Source of the DNA: Mesorhabditis belari
Taxonomy: Eukaryota; Nematoda; Chromadorea; Rhabditida; Rhabditidae
Assembly (NCBI GenBank): GCA_958450365.1
Contig: CAUEEP010000400.1
Coordinates: 310,001 to 374,000, forward strand
Direction: 5' to 3'
Length of the DNA: 64,000 bases
Shown here one piece after another: positions 41,812 to 53,059 of the stretch (positions are counted from its first letter, which is position 1; each line of letters begins with the position of its first letter). A program made the translations under genes and the position numbers. The notes below the pieces were generated by a model. The model was not told where the DNA came from, made no database searches, and saw only the letters and a list, made by a program, of their open reading frames with translations.

Positions 41812-42218
41812 TAGCCTGGTGCACTAAAAATACACCTATTAACATGTTCTAAGACGATTCAGACTCATATTTGAGCTTTTTGAGGGGCTGGGGCACTATT
41901 CTAGTAAATATTTTAAAGAGATAGTTCAACTAATTTATAGAAACTTTATAGAGAGTGAATCATTAATCTGGGCTCATTCATATTAAGTTTTAGAAATAAT
42001 AGCGATTAATGGACGATTTGATGCTCGTATAGAATGTCTAAAGAAAGCTTTTCAACGTCTCGATTTCAAATGAACGAATAAAGTGAATAGTGAAGAAAGT
42101 TTGATACAAGCTGACCTGTAATTACATCGACCCGTTCAACTACAATTATTTTTTTGCTTTTTGGTGTTTAGTGTGCGGCCTTGATTGATGTGTTTCTCAC
42201 TGCGCCCCTTTCACAATT
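41812..42218. other. kinase gene 3' flank, no gene seen
   Basis: AT-rich, with no open frame or recognised repeat. Confidence 0.3.
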
Positions 42219-42313
42219 ACCATATTTTCTGTCAATTCACTGGGATCAATTCGGCCGATGCCCAACAGTGGAAACACAAGCACTAAAACAATAAAGACTT
42301 GGCGTAAAAGCAT
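42219..42313 (-). CDS. possible small secreted peptide (signal exon)
   Basis: ATG at 42313 on the minus strand gives MLLRQVFIVLVLVFPLLGIG followed by RIDPSELTENM, where a GTAATT donor occurs; read through it ends after VIVKGAQ. A TATATTTATATGC stretch lies ~15-30 bp upstream. Signal peptide is convincing; the rest of the gene is not located. Confidence 0.35.
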
Positions 42314-42928
42314 CAAATCTGTGCATATAAATATACTCAATTCTGCATAATAAACGGAAAAAAATTACATTGTCTGACAGAGTAAAACAAAGTGAGGAAT
42401 GAAATGAAATGAATAAATCATTTGAAGCAGAATTAGAAAAGCATTCTAGCCCCATGTTTTGAGCCAAACAATGGTGTATCAAACCAATGTGATTAGAGGG
42501 TGTTCCTCTCAAGTAAGTAATTACTTGAGCAATTTTTCCCAAGCAATTCTTTATTGGAGTAATGCCTCAAGTAATTGTCAAGTAATGCCGTTCTAAAACA
42601 CCCGCAATTCACAATTTCAATCATTTTAATTTGTAGTCAAAGCATTTTTGAAGTTTATGCTAATTTTTTGACACTATTTTTTCTTCCTTTTCGTTTTTCT
42701 AAATTTAAAAATTTTATTGGCTTAAGAAAAACTAGAAAGAATCAACACCAATGAAAGCAACAAGGAGAGTTTCTGTATTTTTCCGTACAAAATCGAAACA
42801 TAAGAATTCCATGTTTCGATAGCATAGGGTAGAAGAACCGATCGTTCTGGGTTTTTCCAATAAACGAAGTTTCATAATAATTATAAAGCTCGAAATTTGA
42901 ATTACATTAACCAATGGAAAAGACAAAC

Positions 42929-43258
42929 CGCGTAACTCGTTGAGTTTTGATGGCATTTGCAAGAAGGCTTCATCCTGAAGAGCGAGAAAGTATTTGCGAA
43001 CGTCCACGGGTTTGACAAACGTTAAAGCGAGTAGCCCTTTGGTGTAAACAAATGCATTGTGATCGCAATAAGCATCATCGAGCTTCTTTTCCTAAAAAAC
43101 AGCAGTAAATTGCCTATGTATTAAAACAGCACTAAATTACCTTGATTTTTCTGTAGATTTTTTCTGTACAGGGCCTTGAAGAAGTGAAAGCAGCAAAAAT
43201 GAATCGTCTCCAAATTTTCATGCACAGCCACGAAGCCGTTTAACATTTCGAGCTCCAT
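42929..43258 (-). mobile_element. MULE-type transposase fragment (tentative)
   Basis: Minus-strand exons 43141-43258 (NLETIHFCCFHFFKALYRKN) and 42929-43091 (KKLDDAYCDHNAFVYTKGLL, ALTFVKPVDVRKYFLAL). The CFHF..ALYRK and ALxFVxPxDVxxxF patterns are those of MULE transposases, often joined to FLYWCH fingers in nematodes. The two exons do not join in the same frame with the visible donor, so it is probably decayed. No catalytic region or ends seen. Confidence 0.42.
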
Positions 43259-43464
43259 GTCTTTCATTCCGGAAAAAATTCACGGTGGTTTCATTCCGGA
43301 AAAAATTTTTTTATACTTATACTTTTATACTTTTATAATTATTTTATACTTTTTTATACAGTGCCGAAGCAAAGCGAAGCGTGAAAACAGTCATCATCAG
43401 CTTCTTTGAGTAAGTGTCCCGCCTAGATTTATCAGAACGGTATAAAGAAAGCACAGTTTTTTAA

Positions 43465-43720
43465 GAATTCTTCAAGAATGCTTCATGATTCCTCAAGATT
43501 GAAAGGCCAATGATTTTTTAATTTCCTTGGAAATGGAAAAGTTCTTAGAGCAGAGGAAAGCCACCGATCTCAACACAAATGTTTGTTTCTCCGAAAATTG
43601 GACAGAATCTGTATCGAAAGTTCTGGGGAGATCGATCGAATTTCATAATCTTATCATTTGATAATCTATTTCGAGCAGCACAACAAAGATCTTGCTCATC
43701 TTGCTTTAGGCAACATGTAA
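43465..43720 (+). other. LEQRKATDLN module, plus-strand copy
   Basis: KFLEQRKATDLNTNVCFSEN, WTESVSKVLGEID then ASFDNLFRAAQQ in another frame, as at 2440-2990. Preceded by GCCGAAGCAAAGCGAAGCGT, which matches 3055-3075 region on the other strand, so the duplicated segment extends upstream. Confidence 0.35.
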
Positions 43721-44075
43721 ATGGACTAAAAGGCCGAGTCTCAATCATCCTATGCAAGACCCATCAATCATTCTCAGCAATGAGCTTCCCATTCCTCAAA
43801 CTTAGTCTGAATCTTGGTAAATTATTGAGGAAATCTATTTGTTGCCCCAAATCATTGTTGTTTTGTAGCAGTTTTCGTTTTCAATTTTCGCTGAAATAAG
43901 TATTGATTGTTTTTGGTTGACAACTGATGACTAAACAAATCGGGCTATTGGCTCTTTGTGAAAAAATGACTGATGGTTTTTTGATAGAAATCATAGTGAA
44001 AAACTAGAATAGTTTTAAAAAGGAAAAAATATGGTTGATGTATCAACACGGAAACATAAAAATTTCTTTATTCAG

Positions 44076-44160
44076 AAAAATCCGAACAAAGGAAACGCTT
44101 TGGAATGGACAGATGGATGGAATGGACGGAAGTTCGGTGGATTTCACGAATTGGTATGGA
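44076..44160 (+). pseudogene. CTLD penultimate exon with a small internal duplication
   Basis: KNPNKGNALEWTDG is followed by a 10-12 bp duplication (GATGGATGGAATGGACGG) that shifts the frame before the loop. The stray last exon of the same copy is at 44738-44822 (GDGKWAASSPTYQ..FICKRSSQF), ~580 bp further because a block of 5'-flank sequence (44175-44640, inverted) lies between. Confidence 0.55.
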
Positions 44161-44403
44161 CGGCAACAATTGGTTGATTCGTTTTGAATTCGGGGAAATG
44201 GGAAGGACAAATGGAGGGACGATCCGATAAACAATTGTTTTTTAAGGAAAAGAGCTTTTGAAAGCTCTGAAATTGTTTAGAAAAGCCATCGCCTTCCAAC
44301 CGACGAGCGATTCTTTTGCTACAGGACATTCTTTCAAAAGTCATAAGCGTTTAAAGTTTTTTTTAATGAGTTTCAGAAATCAAACCGCGGCATTACAGCA
44401 TTT

Positions 44404-44473
44404 GCAGCGGTGGCCGAGTGGTAGTGAGTTAGGACGCAAGGCGAGGGCTCTCTGGTTCGATTCCAGCAACTGA
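44404..44473 (+). tRNA. tRNA-like sequence with box A and box B, probably degenerate
   Basis: GTGGCCGAGTGG (box A) and GGTTCGATTCC (box B) are near-perfect and spaced as in a ~70-nt tRNA; the T stem CTGG/CCAG pairs. The acceptor stem (GCAGCGG against CAACTGA) pairs only in part. A TTTTTT pol III stop follows at 44478-44485. Leu/Ser-like D arm. Either a decayed tRNA or a tRNA-derived repeat. Confidence 0.45.
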
Positions 44474-45044
44474 AGGTCTTTTTTCCTTTTCTTAGGTTTT
44501 AATGCCTTGTGGTACACCATTAATACGGATAAGTAGACCCGCCCGTTTCCATCAAATCGCCACAATTGTTCCTCAATCCCCGCGGGAAAGGCTATCTACC
44601 TCCCCCGCGGCGTAAACAATTTTTCACTTTATCATTCAAAAATTTAGAGCCTTTTTGACATCTCCAACTTCAAAATTCAAAGTTGCTCGAGGTTTCATCA
44701 TTGTTGATCGTTGTTTTGGCTGTTCTACGTTTTTTAAGTTGGGCGATGGGAAATGGGCGGCCAGTTCTCCTACCTATCAGTTTCGTATCAGTTTTATCTG
44801 CAAAAGGAGCTCTCAATTCTGATGAGTTCTTTATGTTCTTTTCTATTTCTGTGGACAAATACCAATAAATCCCTTGAATAAATCTTATTCAATCTTCTGA
44901 AAACACACAACTGCACATTATCTTCTTCTTTATTTCTGAATTGTTTGTTCAAAATCTCATATAAAAAGTTTTCCCAAAAACCCAGAATTCCGCCTGAAGC
45001 TGCAAGTATTTTGCTCTCTCGTCGCTCCTGAATAGACTATTAGA

Positions 45045-45320
45045 TGTCCGTTAGTGATGTCAAACTGAAAGCAATCAAAATGGATTTCATTCGAAATTCT
45101 CCATTCATTTGCCTCGTGATGTTCTCGGCGATGTTTGCGAAGAATTACGTGTAGCTAAGCGAATTTCTTTGTCCAAATCCAAAATCTCTTTGGGCACGAC
45201 TACCGAATGAGGAGGTCCGGCGAAAGAGATGCTATTCGAAAATCGCTTTGAGTTTCACAAATATCTCTTTTCAATCAAAGGAGTCCCTATTAGTCCAAAT
45301 TAAATAGAATAACGGCATAG
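45045..45320 (+). repeat. lectin-unit 3' flank repeat
   Basis: Copy of the block with GATGTCAAACTGAAAGCAAT and TCAAAGGAGTCCCTATTAGTCC (also 22195-22480, 51175-51440, inverted at 53845-54110). Longest frame (VKLKAIKMDFIRNSPFICLV) is interrupted at the same TAG in several copies. Confidence 0.5.
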
Positions 45321-45329
45321 ATCGAAAGC

Positions 45330-46300
45330 TCGGCGGTGAACTCACCGAAGCGGTGCCTGTCCCCGTGTTCGCAAATCCGAATGTCGATAGATATGCTCGG
45401 ATGACATGTTTGTCGGTAATGGTTCATTAATGACATGGGGTATAAGGTTGACTTGACTTCAAAAATGAATAAGTTTATACTGCTTTTCGCTTGGCGATCT
45501 TGGTCCACTTGTCGAAATGAACGGAATAATGAATGCTGTATGCTGAATAATTGATTAGAGAATATAAAAATCTCTAACAATGGTAACTAGGGTTGATGAA
45601 ACGATATCGACTATGCATACTCGACAAACTCCTCATTCCTGTATCGGTCGATGCTGAAGCTCAGGGTTGCTGTTTTTACTCGCCTCTTTTTATTATCTAA
45701 CTCTCACTCACCGATCCAAAAGCACATTTTTGACGGTTTTTGAGGCCGTTTCTCTTTTTCTCTCTCAAAGCGTTTCTCTTTTTTAATCGCCATCAAATGA
45801 CTTCTCAGCCGAGAGATCATGTTTTTGTCGATAGAGGAAAAAGCTCATGCTGTGCGGGTTCTGAAGGAGAATCCTACTTGCTTTTTCATATCCCAACAAC
45901 GCCTAAGCAGCAATATGAAGCCACGACAGACTCAAATGAATAATCCCAGCTTCATGAGTTGTAGGTGTACAATTCTGTCCAAATAGACAAACCGTGTAAT
46001 GAGCGGAATGTGATTCGTGATGATAATATCATTCCATCGATTACTTACAGTCTCTCGTCGAAAAGACCACCTATTGACTGAGGAATCGATTCGTATCGGC
46101 TCTAAATGCTGCTCATTGAAAAAGGTAATCTCTGAACAATTCCCACCATTTCTCATTGTGCAGATCGTCTTGAATGCCGGCAAGAAGGGTGAGAATTTCC
46201 TCATCCGTGAACGAAACGAAATGAAACGAACGGCCATCTCGAAATGACTCAGTAGGCGGTCGCGCAGCTGCTCCTAAATTGGTAGAATATAAAACATTTT
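45330..46300. other. no confirmed gene
   Basis: A minus frame (SFTDEEILTLLAGIQDDLHN, EKWWELFRDYLF, ~46120-46215) looks coding and helical but stands alone. Between 45.3 and 45.9 kb I see no exon chain. Confidence 0.25.
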
Positions 46301-46301
46301 T

Positions 46302-46400
46302 GGCTCTTTCCAATTACTAGGTACTTTAACCGTGGAACCCGCTTTTCTTAAATTTTAAGGTACCCCATTTTTTTGAGGTACCTAGTAATAGAAAAGAGCC
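46302..46400. mobile_element. miniature foldback repeat, same family as 3914-3992
   Basis: Inverted ends GGCTCTTTCCAATTACTAGGTAC and GGCTCTTTTCTATTACTAGGTAC; orientation reversed relative to the copy at 3914; slightly longer centre. Confidence 0.6.
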
Positions 46401-46409
46401 ACATTTTTT

Positions 46410-47935
46410 TCATATTAGCCAGAACTCATTCAAACGCCCGTTGATTGTTGTGCACAGCAACGTACTTATGAAAGCTTTTATGGACTTCTCAGCGAGCTTT
46501 CTGCAACGATATGACTCTTAAAACATTAAATGGAGCGTCAGAAGTAATTGTGGATGTTAATTTAAGGAGGGGAAGTTGTTGATTGCGATGAGGAAGAGGG
46601 AGAGGGTACTTTTTGTACTTTTTGATATTGAGTGTGTGTCTGTTACCATGTTCTCATCTCAGTTTTTAGCTATAGCGGGAGGAGAGGGGAGTAATGGATT
46701 AATCATCATCGGGATCAGGGGAAAATATCGGATTTGCAATTGACTCCTCTCTAATGAAGAAAAATTGGGTCTTGGTCAATGGGTTAAGAGAGAAGGGTCA
46801 AAAGCCGGGTTTGATTGAAAGTTCTTGGATAAATCTAGCAAGATCATCAAGACACCAAATCACCCGAGATTCAAAGTGATAGTTGTCTGAAGCTAAGACA
46901 ATATATACAACAAAAGGATGTCGAGTAGGATTCTCAAGAATCCGTCGTGTCTCACGGTTCACGTACATAAAACCTTTGACAGAAGGCTTAGTTAGAAAGT
47001 TTTTGAACTTGATGATAGTGAAGATGCGCTGTTAAAATATGTAATCAATAAATTTTGAAGAGAACAAACAAATGAAGTTAGCAAATCATTTCTGATGGGA
47101 GAACAACAGCTTCAGAGCCAGGATGGTAAATGGCGGGTCTATCCTCCTAAGTTGGAGGCTGATTTGGTTGACGGAAGGGAGAGAAATCGAGAATTGGAAA
47201 GGAAAATCGACGAGACGAAAAGGAAGAACGACGATCTCGAAGCAGATTTGTATTAACTTTGTAATTTCCTTTTTTGTCAGCATAAAATATTGATAAAAAT
47301 CGAACTCTTTTTAGAAGAACTCAAAATACGGAAGTGAGAGACGGAAGAGCCAAGATTCGAGTGCAAGACGGAGAAATCAATCAAGGTCGTTTCTGTAACA
47401 ACTTTGGCACAACGACTCGTTCGTCGAGAAACAAGCATGCTATATGCACGGCGATACTATCATTTCGTTTGGTTTCATTTATTCAAGGTGTTATGTACAG
47501 CACTGATTAAAAATGAAGTGATTAATAAAATAATAAATATTTAAGAACTTTTAGATTGTCACAACGTTGGCTACTTCGTTTCGCAAAGAGTTTCCAAGCC
47601 TCCAATTAGTTGTATTTTCAATTTAGTCTTGGGAACACACATGAAAATTCCCACATTTTTGTTTGAAACTCCGGGTTTTATCATTCACCAACCTTTTTTC
47701 GTTCGAAGTTCTATTCGACCACAATTTCTCGAGCGAAAAATTGTTTACGCAAAAACTTTAAACACTTATAACTTTTGAAAGAGTGTAGCAAAAAAGAAAA
47801 GCATCATGAACAGTGTGAAACTCTGCGTCGATTGGTCTAAGGCTCATGTGATTTGGGCAGCACATTCAGTTGACCTTCCCAGAAAGTAGTCTCCTGATTC
47901 ATTCATCTATGCAGAAGCTAGAGAATCACATCAGT
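46410..47935. other. repeat-rich stretch with stray coil exons
   Basis: At ~47150-47400 (plus) lie coil-exon pieces of the lectin family (LEADLVDGRERNRELERKI, DETKRKNDDLEADL; then a RTQNTEVRDGRAK-type exon) without CTLD. 46975-47060 repeats the CWC22-fragment tail of 16160-16240. 47690-47890 carries part of the lectin 5' flank. Nothing intact. Confidence 0.4.
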
Positions 47936-48395
47936 GGATCAAATCGCCGACCTCCCAATCACCGAGGACTGCACTAATTAGGAAGGAAAGATCCTTGATA
48001 TCGTATCGACAAGCTTCAATGAAAAGAGGCAGTCTTTGCCAGATATAATTCACAAAGATCCTTGATATCGTATTGTGGATATTTGCTATTTCTGGAGCTG
48101 CTCACCTCGCCGAGCAATTGCATGGTCATCACTCCGGGTGCCGTGCTGCCTTTTTAGTCCATTGGCCTCGTGGAAATCTTTGTCGGGCTATAACGACATC
48201 AGGGAAATATTTGACTCGGAGAGTTTGCTTTGTCATCAATCTGTGATTTCCTAGTTAAAAAGGGTTTTTAGCTATTCTGTTTCACGATAAAGTTACATAT
48301 TTACATACATATCAAGCATTCCCCTGAGACACAATATGCCTTGGACATCATCGAAGACCATAAGCTCATAGACAAGCTTCGACCAAAGAAAGCAT
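47935..48395 (-). repeat. inverted copy of the segment at 16420-16810
   Basis: Minus strand repeats KLVYELMVFDDV, YFPDVVIAR and the QLLGE region of the 16.4-kb copy with several differences in the stops. Inverted, ~31 kb apart. Confidence 0.45.
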
Positions 48396-48816
48396 CTTTG
48401 TCAGATATAATTCACAAATCTATGTGCCACTTCTCGATCTCTGACCGTTTTATTATCTCTGAAATAATTAAAGAATATTGAATGGAGTTTTGCAAAGTCT
48501 GCGGAAAACATGAAAATAGCCACATTTTTGTTTCAAACTCCGCGTTTTATCACGCACCAACTTCACACGAAGTGACGGTTTTATTTTTCCTGAAATGCCA
48601 CTTTTTTTTCTGTTTGAAGTGCTATTGGAAGCGATTGTTGCAACGGCTTAATGAGTCAATCGTCGGTTGGAAGGCGATCGCTTTTCTAAACAATTTCAGA
48701 GCTCTCAAAAGCTCTTTTTCGTGAAAAAACAATTGTTTATCGCATCGTCGCCTCATTCGTTCTTCCCATTTCCCCGAATTTCAAAACTAATCAACCAATT
48801 CAGCGGAACGGGTGTG

Positions 48817-50956
48817 ATGGCCGTCGGTCTAGTCATCACGATTCTCCTTCTTTCTCATCAAATTTCTTCCTCGATTCAACCAAGCGATCAATTGGATCAA
48901 TTCACGTACTCCTTTCCGGTCAAATAGCTATGTTTTCAACCAATCAGATCTCCGAAAGATCGAGCTGAGAATCTGACTCGTGATCGTCGTACTTTGAAGT
49001 TGGTAAAAAAGCGATTTTTCGATGATCTTAGATTCCAGCAGTAAAAAGGATTGTCCGGATACCGTCCTCTTGGGATCTTGTCGAAAAAAATTGTTGGTTT
49101 TTTGGGAGAAAAGCGAAATTGATAGAATAAACAAGAAAGAGGCTTGAGCTGCGTCTCAATGACAAGACTTTTCAGGAATCAAACCGAATCAAAACTCGTC
49201 GAGGCTCGAGCAAAAATCTGCGGACTCGAGACGGAAATGTGGGTGAAATCAACAATTCTTGAAAAATTTAAGCTCATCTTTTTCAGCCAATGTGAACAAA
49301 AGGAAAGAAGTGATGAATTCATAAAGATCAACTCGAAAATCACGCAAAGTGATGACCGATCGACAAAGATTGGTGCTGATTTGAAAGAGATGTGAGTCTT
49401 GAGATCCCTTAAAGAAATACTTGAGAATGAAACACTTCCAGAGATTCCAAAGTCGCCGAAATGTCAAGGAACATCTCCACGATAGTAGGCCAAATTGAAA
49501 CGGATCTAATGGGGAAAATGGCGAAGTTGGAGGCTGCTTTGGTTGACGGAAGGGAGAGAAATCGAGAATTGGAAAGGAAAATCGCCGAGACGAAAATGAA
49601 GAACGATGATCTCGAAGCACAATTGTACTAATTTTGTAACTTTCTTTTTGACAAGCTCAATATATAGTTAAAAGGCGAACTTTTTCCAGAAGAACTCAAA
49701 ATACGGAAGTGAGGGAAGGAAAGGCCAAGATTGGAGAGCTTGACGGGAAAATCAACGCGTTGCAGAACAAGAACTCTGGCCTCGAAACCCAAATGTGAGT
49801 TTATTTGGCATCTCTTGTCGACTGAGACTTGAGGAAACAGTTTTTCACTCCCAAAACACCCATTCCACTAAAGCCAATCAACTCCTCTCTAGACAATTTG
49901 AAAGGGAAAACAAGACGGCCGAAATTGTGAAGTTGAGGGCGGATTTGTGAGTTTTTTTAAGAAAAAGGATTGAGTATTTGTTTACAAAGTTTGGAGTAAA
50001 GTTTTTCGAAGAAATTCAGAAATCGAACGATGTCTTTCTTGGATCTGGATGGATGGTCGTATTTGGCAAAAACCGCTTCTTGGTACAAGGTTTGGTGGAT
50101 GTTGTGAACCAGGATTATCTTCATCTCAAGGTTATTGGTCAAGACATGACATTTGATCAAGCCGAGGCATATTGTGCGAGTCAAAAGATCCATTTAGTCT
50201 CAATTCACAGTCAGGAAGAGAACGATTTTGTTTGGGAACTCGGTAAGAAATCGAAATGATTCAATTATGAAAATTCATGATTTTCGTAGAAATTTATGTT
50301 TTATAAACCAAAAACAATCAGTATTTATTTCAGCGAAAACTCTTGCGGAACGGGGGTTCTGGATCGGAATGAAGGTTGAATTTTTCTTATTGAAAGACCT
50401 AAATAAATAAAAAGAAAGTAATGATTCTTTCAGCCATTTTTCAGCCAAGTTTCTCTGTGAAAAAATGAGCCGTTTGACTGATAGTTCTTTGATGGAAATC
50501 CGAAATGATAGAAATTAATGGAAATCTAATTTGAATTGAAAAACTAGAATAGTTTTAAAATGGAAAAAAAATTTGGTTGAAATAGCAATAGTGAAACTTA
50601 AAAATTTCTTAATTTAGAGAAATCCGAACAAAGGAAATGCTTTGGAATGGACGGATGGAAGTTCGGTGGATTTCACGAATTGGTATCCGAGATACCCGGA
50701 TTCGAACACCCACGCTTATGTGAGATTTTCAACGTGAAATCATCAATATTTATTCCAATTTCCTATTCATAATTAATCTGAAAATATTTCGATTAATCTG
50801 AGGAAATTTCTTTTTGCGAAATACCGCCGATGTTTTATCAAAGAATTTCCATCAGAAATGGAGACATTTCAGCTTCAGAGCTACCATGGGAAATGGGCGG
50901 TCTGGTCTCCTGTCAATCAGCGTCCTTTTATCTGCAAAAGGAGTTCTCAATTCTGA
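48817..50956 (+). CDS. coiled-coil C-type lectin-domain protein, type II membrane form, fullest copy
   Basis: Twelve exons: 48817-48905, 48948-49040, 49176-49238, 49287-49391, 49442-49624, 49690-49794, 49893-49946, 50020-50089, 50131-50242, 50334-50374, 50618-50719, 50873-50956. They total 1101 nt (366 residues) with every phase consistent and no stop. Residues ~1-20 form a signal-anchor (MAVGLVITILLL). A basic juxtamembrane exon (RTLKLVKKRFFDDLRFQQ) follows, then five coil exons (~60-235) including KICGLE and QCEQK, whose cysteines could link chains, then the CTLD (~236-366): GWSYLAKTASWYK, AEAYC, FWIGMK, NWYPRYPDSN, HGKWAVW, FICKR. Only the C1-C4 cysteine pair is kept. The upstream ATG of the paralogue (MGV) is ACG here, so the next Met is used. 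Likely a surface receptor; ligand unknown. Confidence 0.82.
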
Positions 50957-51174
50957 TGAGTTCTTTATGTTCTTTACTATTTCTATGGACAAATACCAAT
51001 AAATCTTTTTAAAATTTTATTCAATCTTCTGAAAACACACAACTGCACATTATCTTCTTCTTTATTTCTGAATTGTTTGTTCAAAATCTCTTATAATAAG
51101 TTTTCCCAAAAACCCAGAATTCCGCCTGAGGCTGCAAGTATTTTGCTCGCTCGTCGCTCCTAGATAGACTATTA

Positions 51175-51540
51175 GATGCCCGTTAGTGATGTCAAACTGA
51201 AAGCAATCAAAATGGATTTCATTCGAAATTCCCCATTGATTTGTCTCGTGATGTTCTCGACCACGTTTGCGAAGAATTACCTGTAGCTAAGCAAATTTCT
51301 CTTTGATCTCTTTGAAAATCGGTTTGAGGCACGAGTAGCGAGTGAAGAGGTCCGGCGAAAGAGATGCTGTTCGAGAATCGCTTTGAGTTTAACAAAAATC
51401 TCTTTTCAATCAAAGGAGTCCCTATTAGTCCAAATTAAATAGCATAGATCGAAAGCTCGGCGTTCCGTGGGTCAATCGGGACGCGATCAATTTGTGATCC
51501 TTTTGCAGATTAGCTCAAGTGCTTAATGATTAGGAACAAC
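51175..51540 (+). repeat. lectin-unit 3' flank repeat
   Basis: Same block as 45045-45320, extended to include AGCATAGATCGAAAGCTCGG (shared with 22480-22500, 28380 and, inverted, 53805-53825). Directly downstream of the lectin gene end. Confidence 0.5.
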
Positions 51541-51900
51541 TCTAAAAAGAATAAGGAAAATGGGTAATCTGGTGGAACCGAGAAGAAGTTATTTACTGGG
51601 AGTTGCTAGAAGTAGGGACGACTATCAAGGCATTCCTATACGTTGATCAATTGGATCGAGTCGCTTCTGAAAAGAAAAAAATTAGGCCAAAAATGGGCAA
51701 GTTCATTTTGCGACATGATAAGGCACGGCCTACGTTGCAAACTTGATTAAGGAAAAACTGACGACTTTAGACTGGAAAGTTCTCCCGCAAGCGCCGTAGT
51801 CGCCTGGCTTGGCCTCTAATGATTTTCATCTCTTCAAGAAGATGGCTGTTGATTGGGCCAACGAGCACTTTGGAGGTGCTGAGGAAGTCGTAGAGCTGTT
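51541..51900 (+). mobile_element. mariner transposase C-terminal half, decayed
   Basis: Frames include FILRHDKARPTL (second catalytic Asp region), TTLDWKVLPQAP and ASNDFHLFKKMAVDWANEHF (third Asp). A stop replaces the Tyr of PYSPDL and there are frame changes. It replaces the third exon of the adjacent cysteine-rich gene. Confidence 0.7.
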
Positions 51901-51984
51901 CATGCAAATCTTATTGTTCCCAATCCTTTTTGAAAGTTGAGATTAGATCGAATTCAGATTTGGATCTGTCTTGAGATAAAACAC

Positions 51985-52248
51985 CTACAACACAACACTT
52001 TTGCACATTAGCTAAAGGAGTTTTCGATTTGCAAGCCCATGTGCATTCGGAGATGTGACGGAAGTGGCGAATGCCTGATGGTTCCACGCAAAGTGAAGGA
52101 GCTGGAGTTGGGAAAGGTTTTAAATGGAAAAGGTTACAAGTCTGAAACTGAGTACTGAAGCTGAATGAGAACAAAATTTATAAGAAAAAGTCCAACACTC
52201 ACCAATGAGCATCAGGAGAATTGTCCAGAAAAGTTTTTGCATTTTCAT
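51985..52248 (-). pseudogene. cysteine-rich secreted protein gene, 3' exon lost to mariner
   Basis: Exon 1 (52203-52248) is a signal peptide, MKMQKLFWTILLMLIG. Exon 2 (51985-52101) joins in frame: APSLCVEPSGIRHFRHISEC, TWACKSKTPLANVQKCCVV and a GT donor. The third exon present in the paralogue (29983-30134, three more cysteines) is absent; mariner sequence begins at ~51900. Without it, read-through gives a ~75-residue product ending shortly after. Confidence 0.6.
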
Positions 52249-52798
52249 TGAGTGCAAGCAATTTTTGACAACTAGCCATTTTAAAGAGGTCATTCGCCTA
52301 GTTTGGTCTCGTGAATCGGTCAATTTGCTATTGAATGTCAGGTCTATTCCTTTATTGTTGAGCTAGAATTCGAATGACCGTGCTAGGCTTTGTAGAGCAA
52401 GCTTAGGTCAAACTGTTATTGAAAACTCGCTAAATCCAATAAAAAGATCAAATGATTCATTTTTGTTGGTCTTTCACCGCCCACACGACGAATTTTTGGT
52501 AAAATAGTTTCACTTTCAAATGTTTGTGCAAAATGTGATTGAAAATTGCTCTTGGATTAGCAAAAACTTTTTTTATAAAACGAAATCGAAATAGTGGAAC
52601 GGGTAAAAGGACGAGAAACCATTTTAAAATACTTCAAAAAGAAAGATTCCTTGTCTCGAAGAAAAAAAAGAAAGATTTCTTGTCTCCACACCCGGGAAAT
52701 CTTTATTCCGCCATTTTTAATTTTTATAGAGACAGGTTTCATTTTCAACTTTCATTTAATTTATTCCTGAGTACAATTTTTTAGTTTACAGTTTCACA

Positions 52799-53059
52799 AT
52801 GCGACTTATCATCCTGTTCTTTGCTCTTCTTGCTCTTTTCGGCTTAAACGAGGCGTTGATGAACCGGAAAGTCTTGAAAGTTTATTGTAGTTCATAAAAC
52901 GCTTGTCCCTAGGCTTTGAATAGCTTCTAGATTTGCATAGAAACTTGCTTCATGCCAAAATTAAATAGAAATATGATTGAAATTTTCAGGAAACGAATCA
53001 CCAGAGACGATAGAGAGGAGGCTGAGGCGGCCGCTTCGACGAATCTGGGAAAATGGTAG
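52799..53059 (+). pseudogene. small secreted peptide gene with a mutated splice donor
   Basis: ATG 52799 gives MRLIILFFALLALFGLNEAL, MNR. Its paralogue at 29059 has CGGTAAGT at this point; here it is CGGAAAGT, so the donor GT is lost. Exon 2 is intact (52990-53059): KRITRDDREEAEAAASTNLG, KW, TAG. If spliced, the peptide would be a signal plus NRKR dibasic site and a 20-residue acidic Ala-rich tail. Head-to-head with 52248. Confidence 0.6.

Noticed and set aside
49978..50259. Continuous 93-codon frame beginning MFTKFGVKFFEEIQKSN through the lectin region, as a gene
   Set aside because: It is intron plus exon read in the wrong frame. Splice-phase analysis puts the first CTLD exon at 50020-50089 in another frame and removes 41 nt. 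The parallel frames at 1036, 10470, 20640, 27215 and 60313 fail for the same reason.
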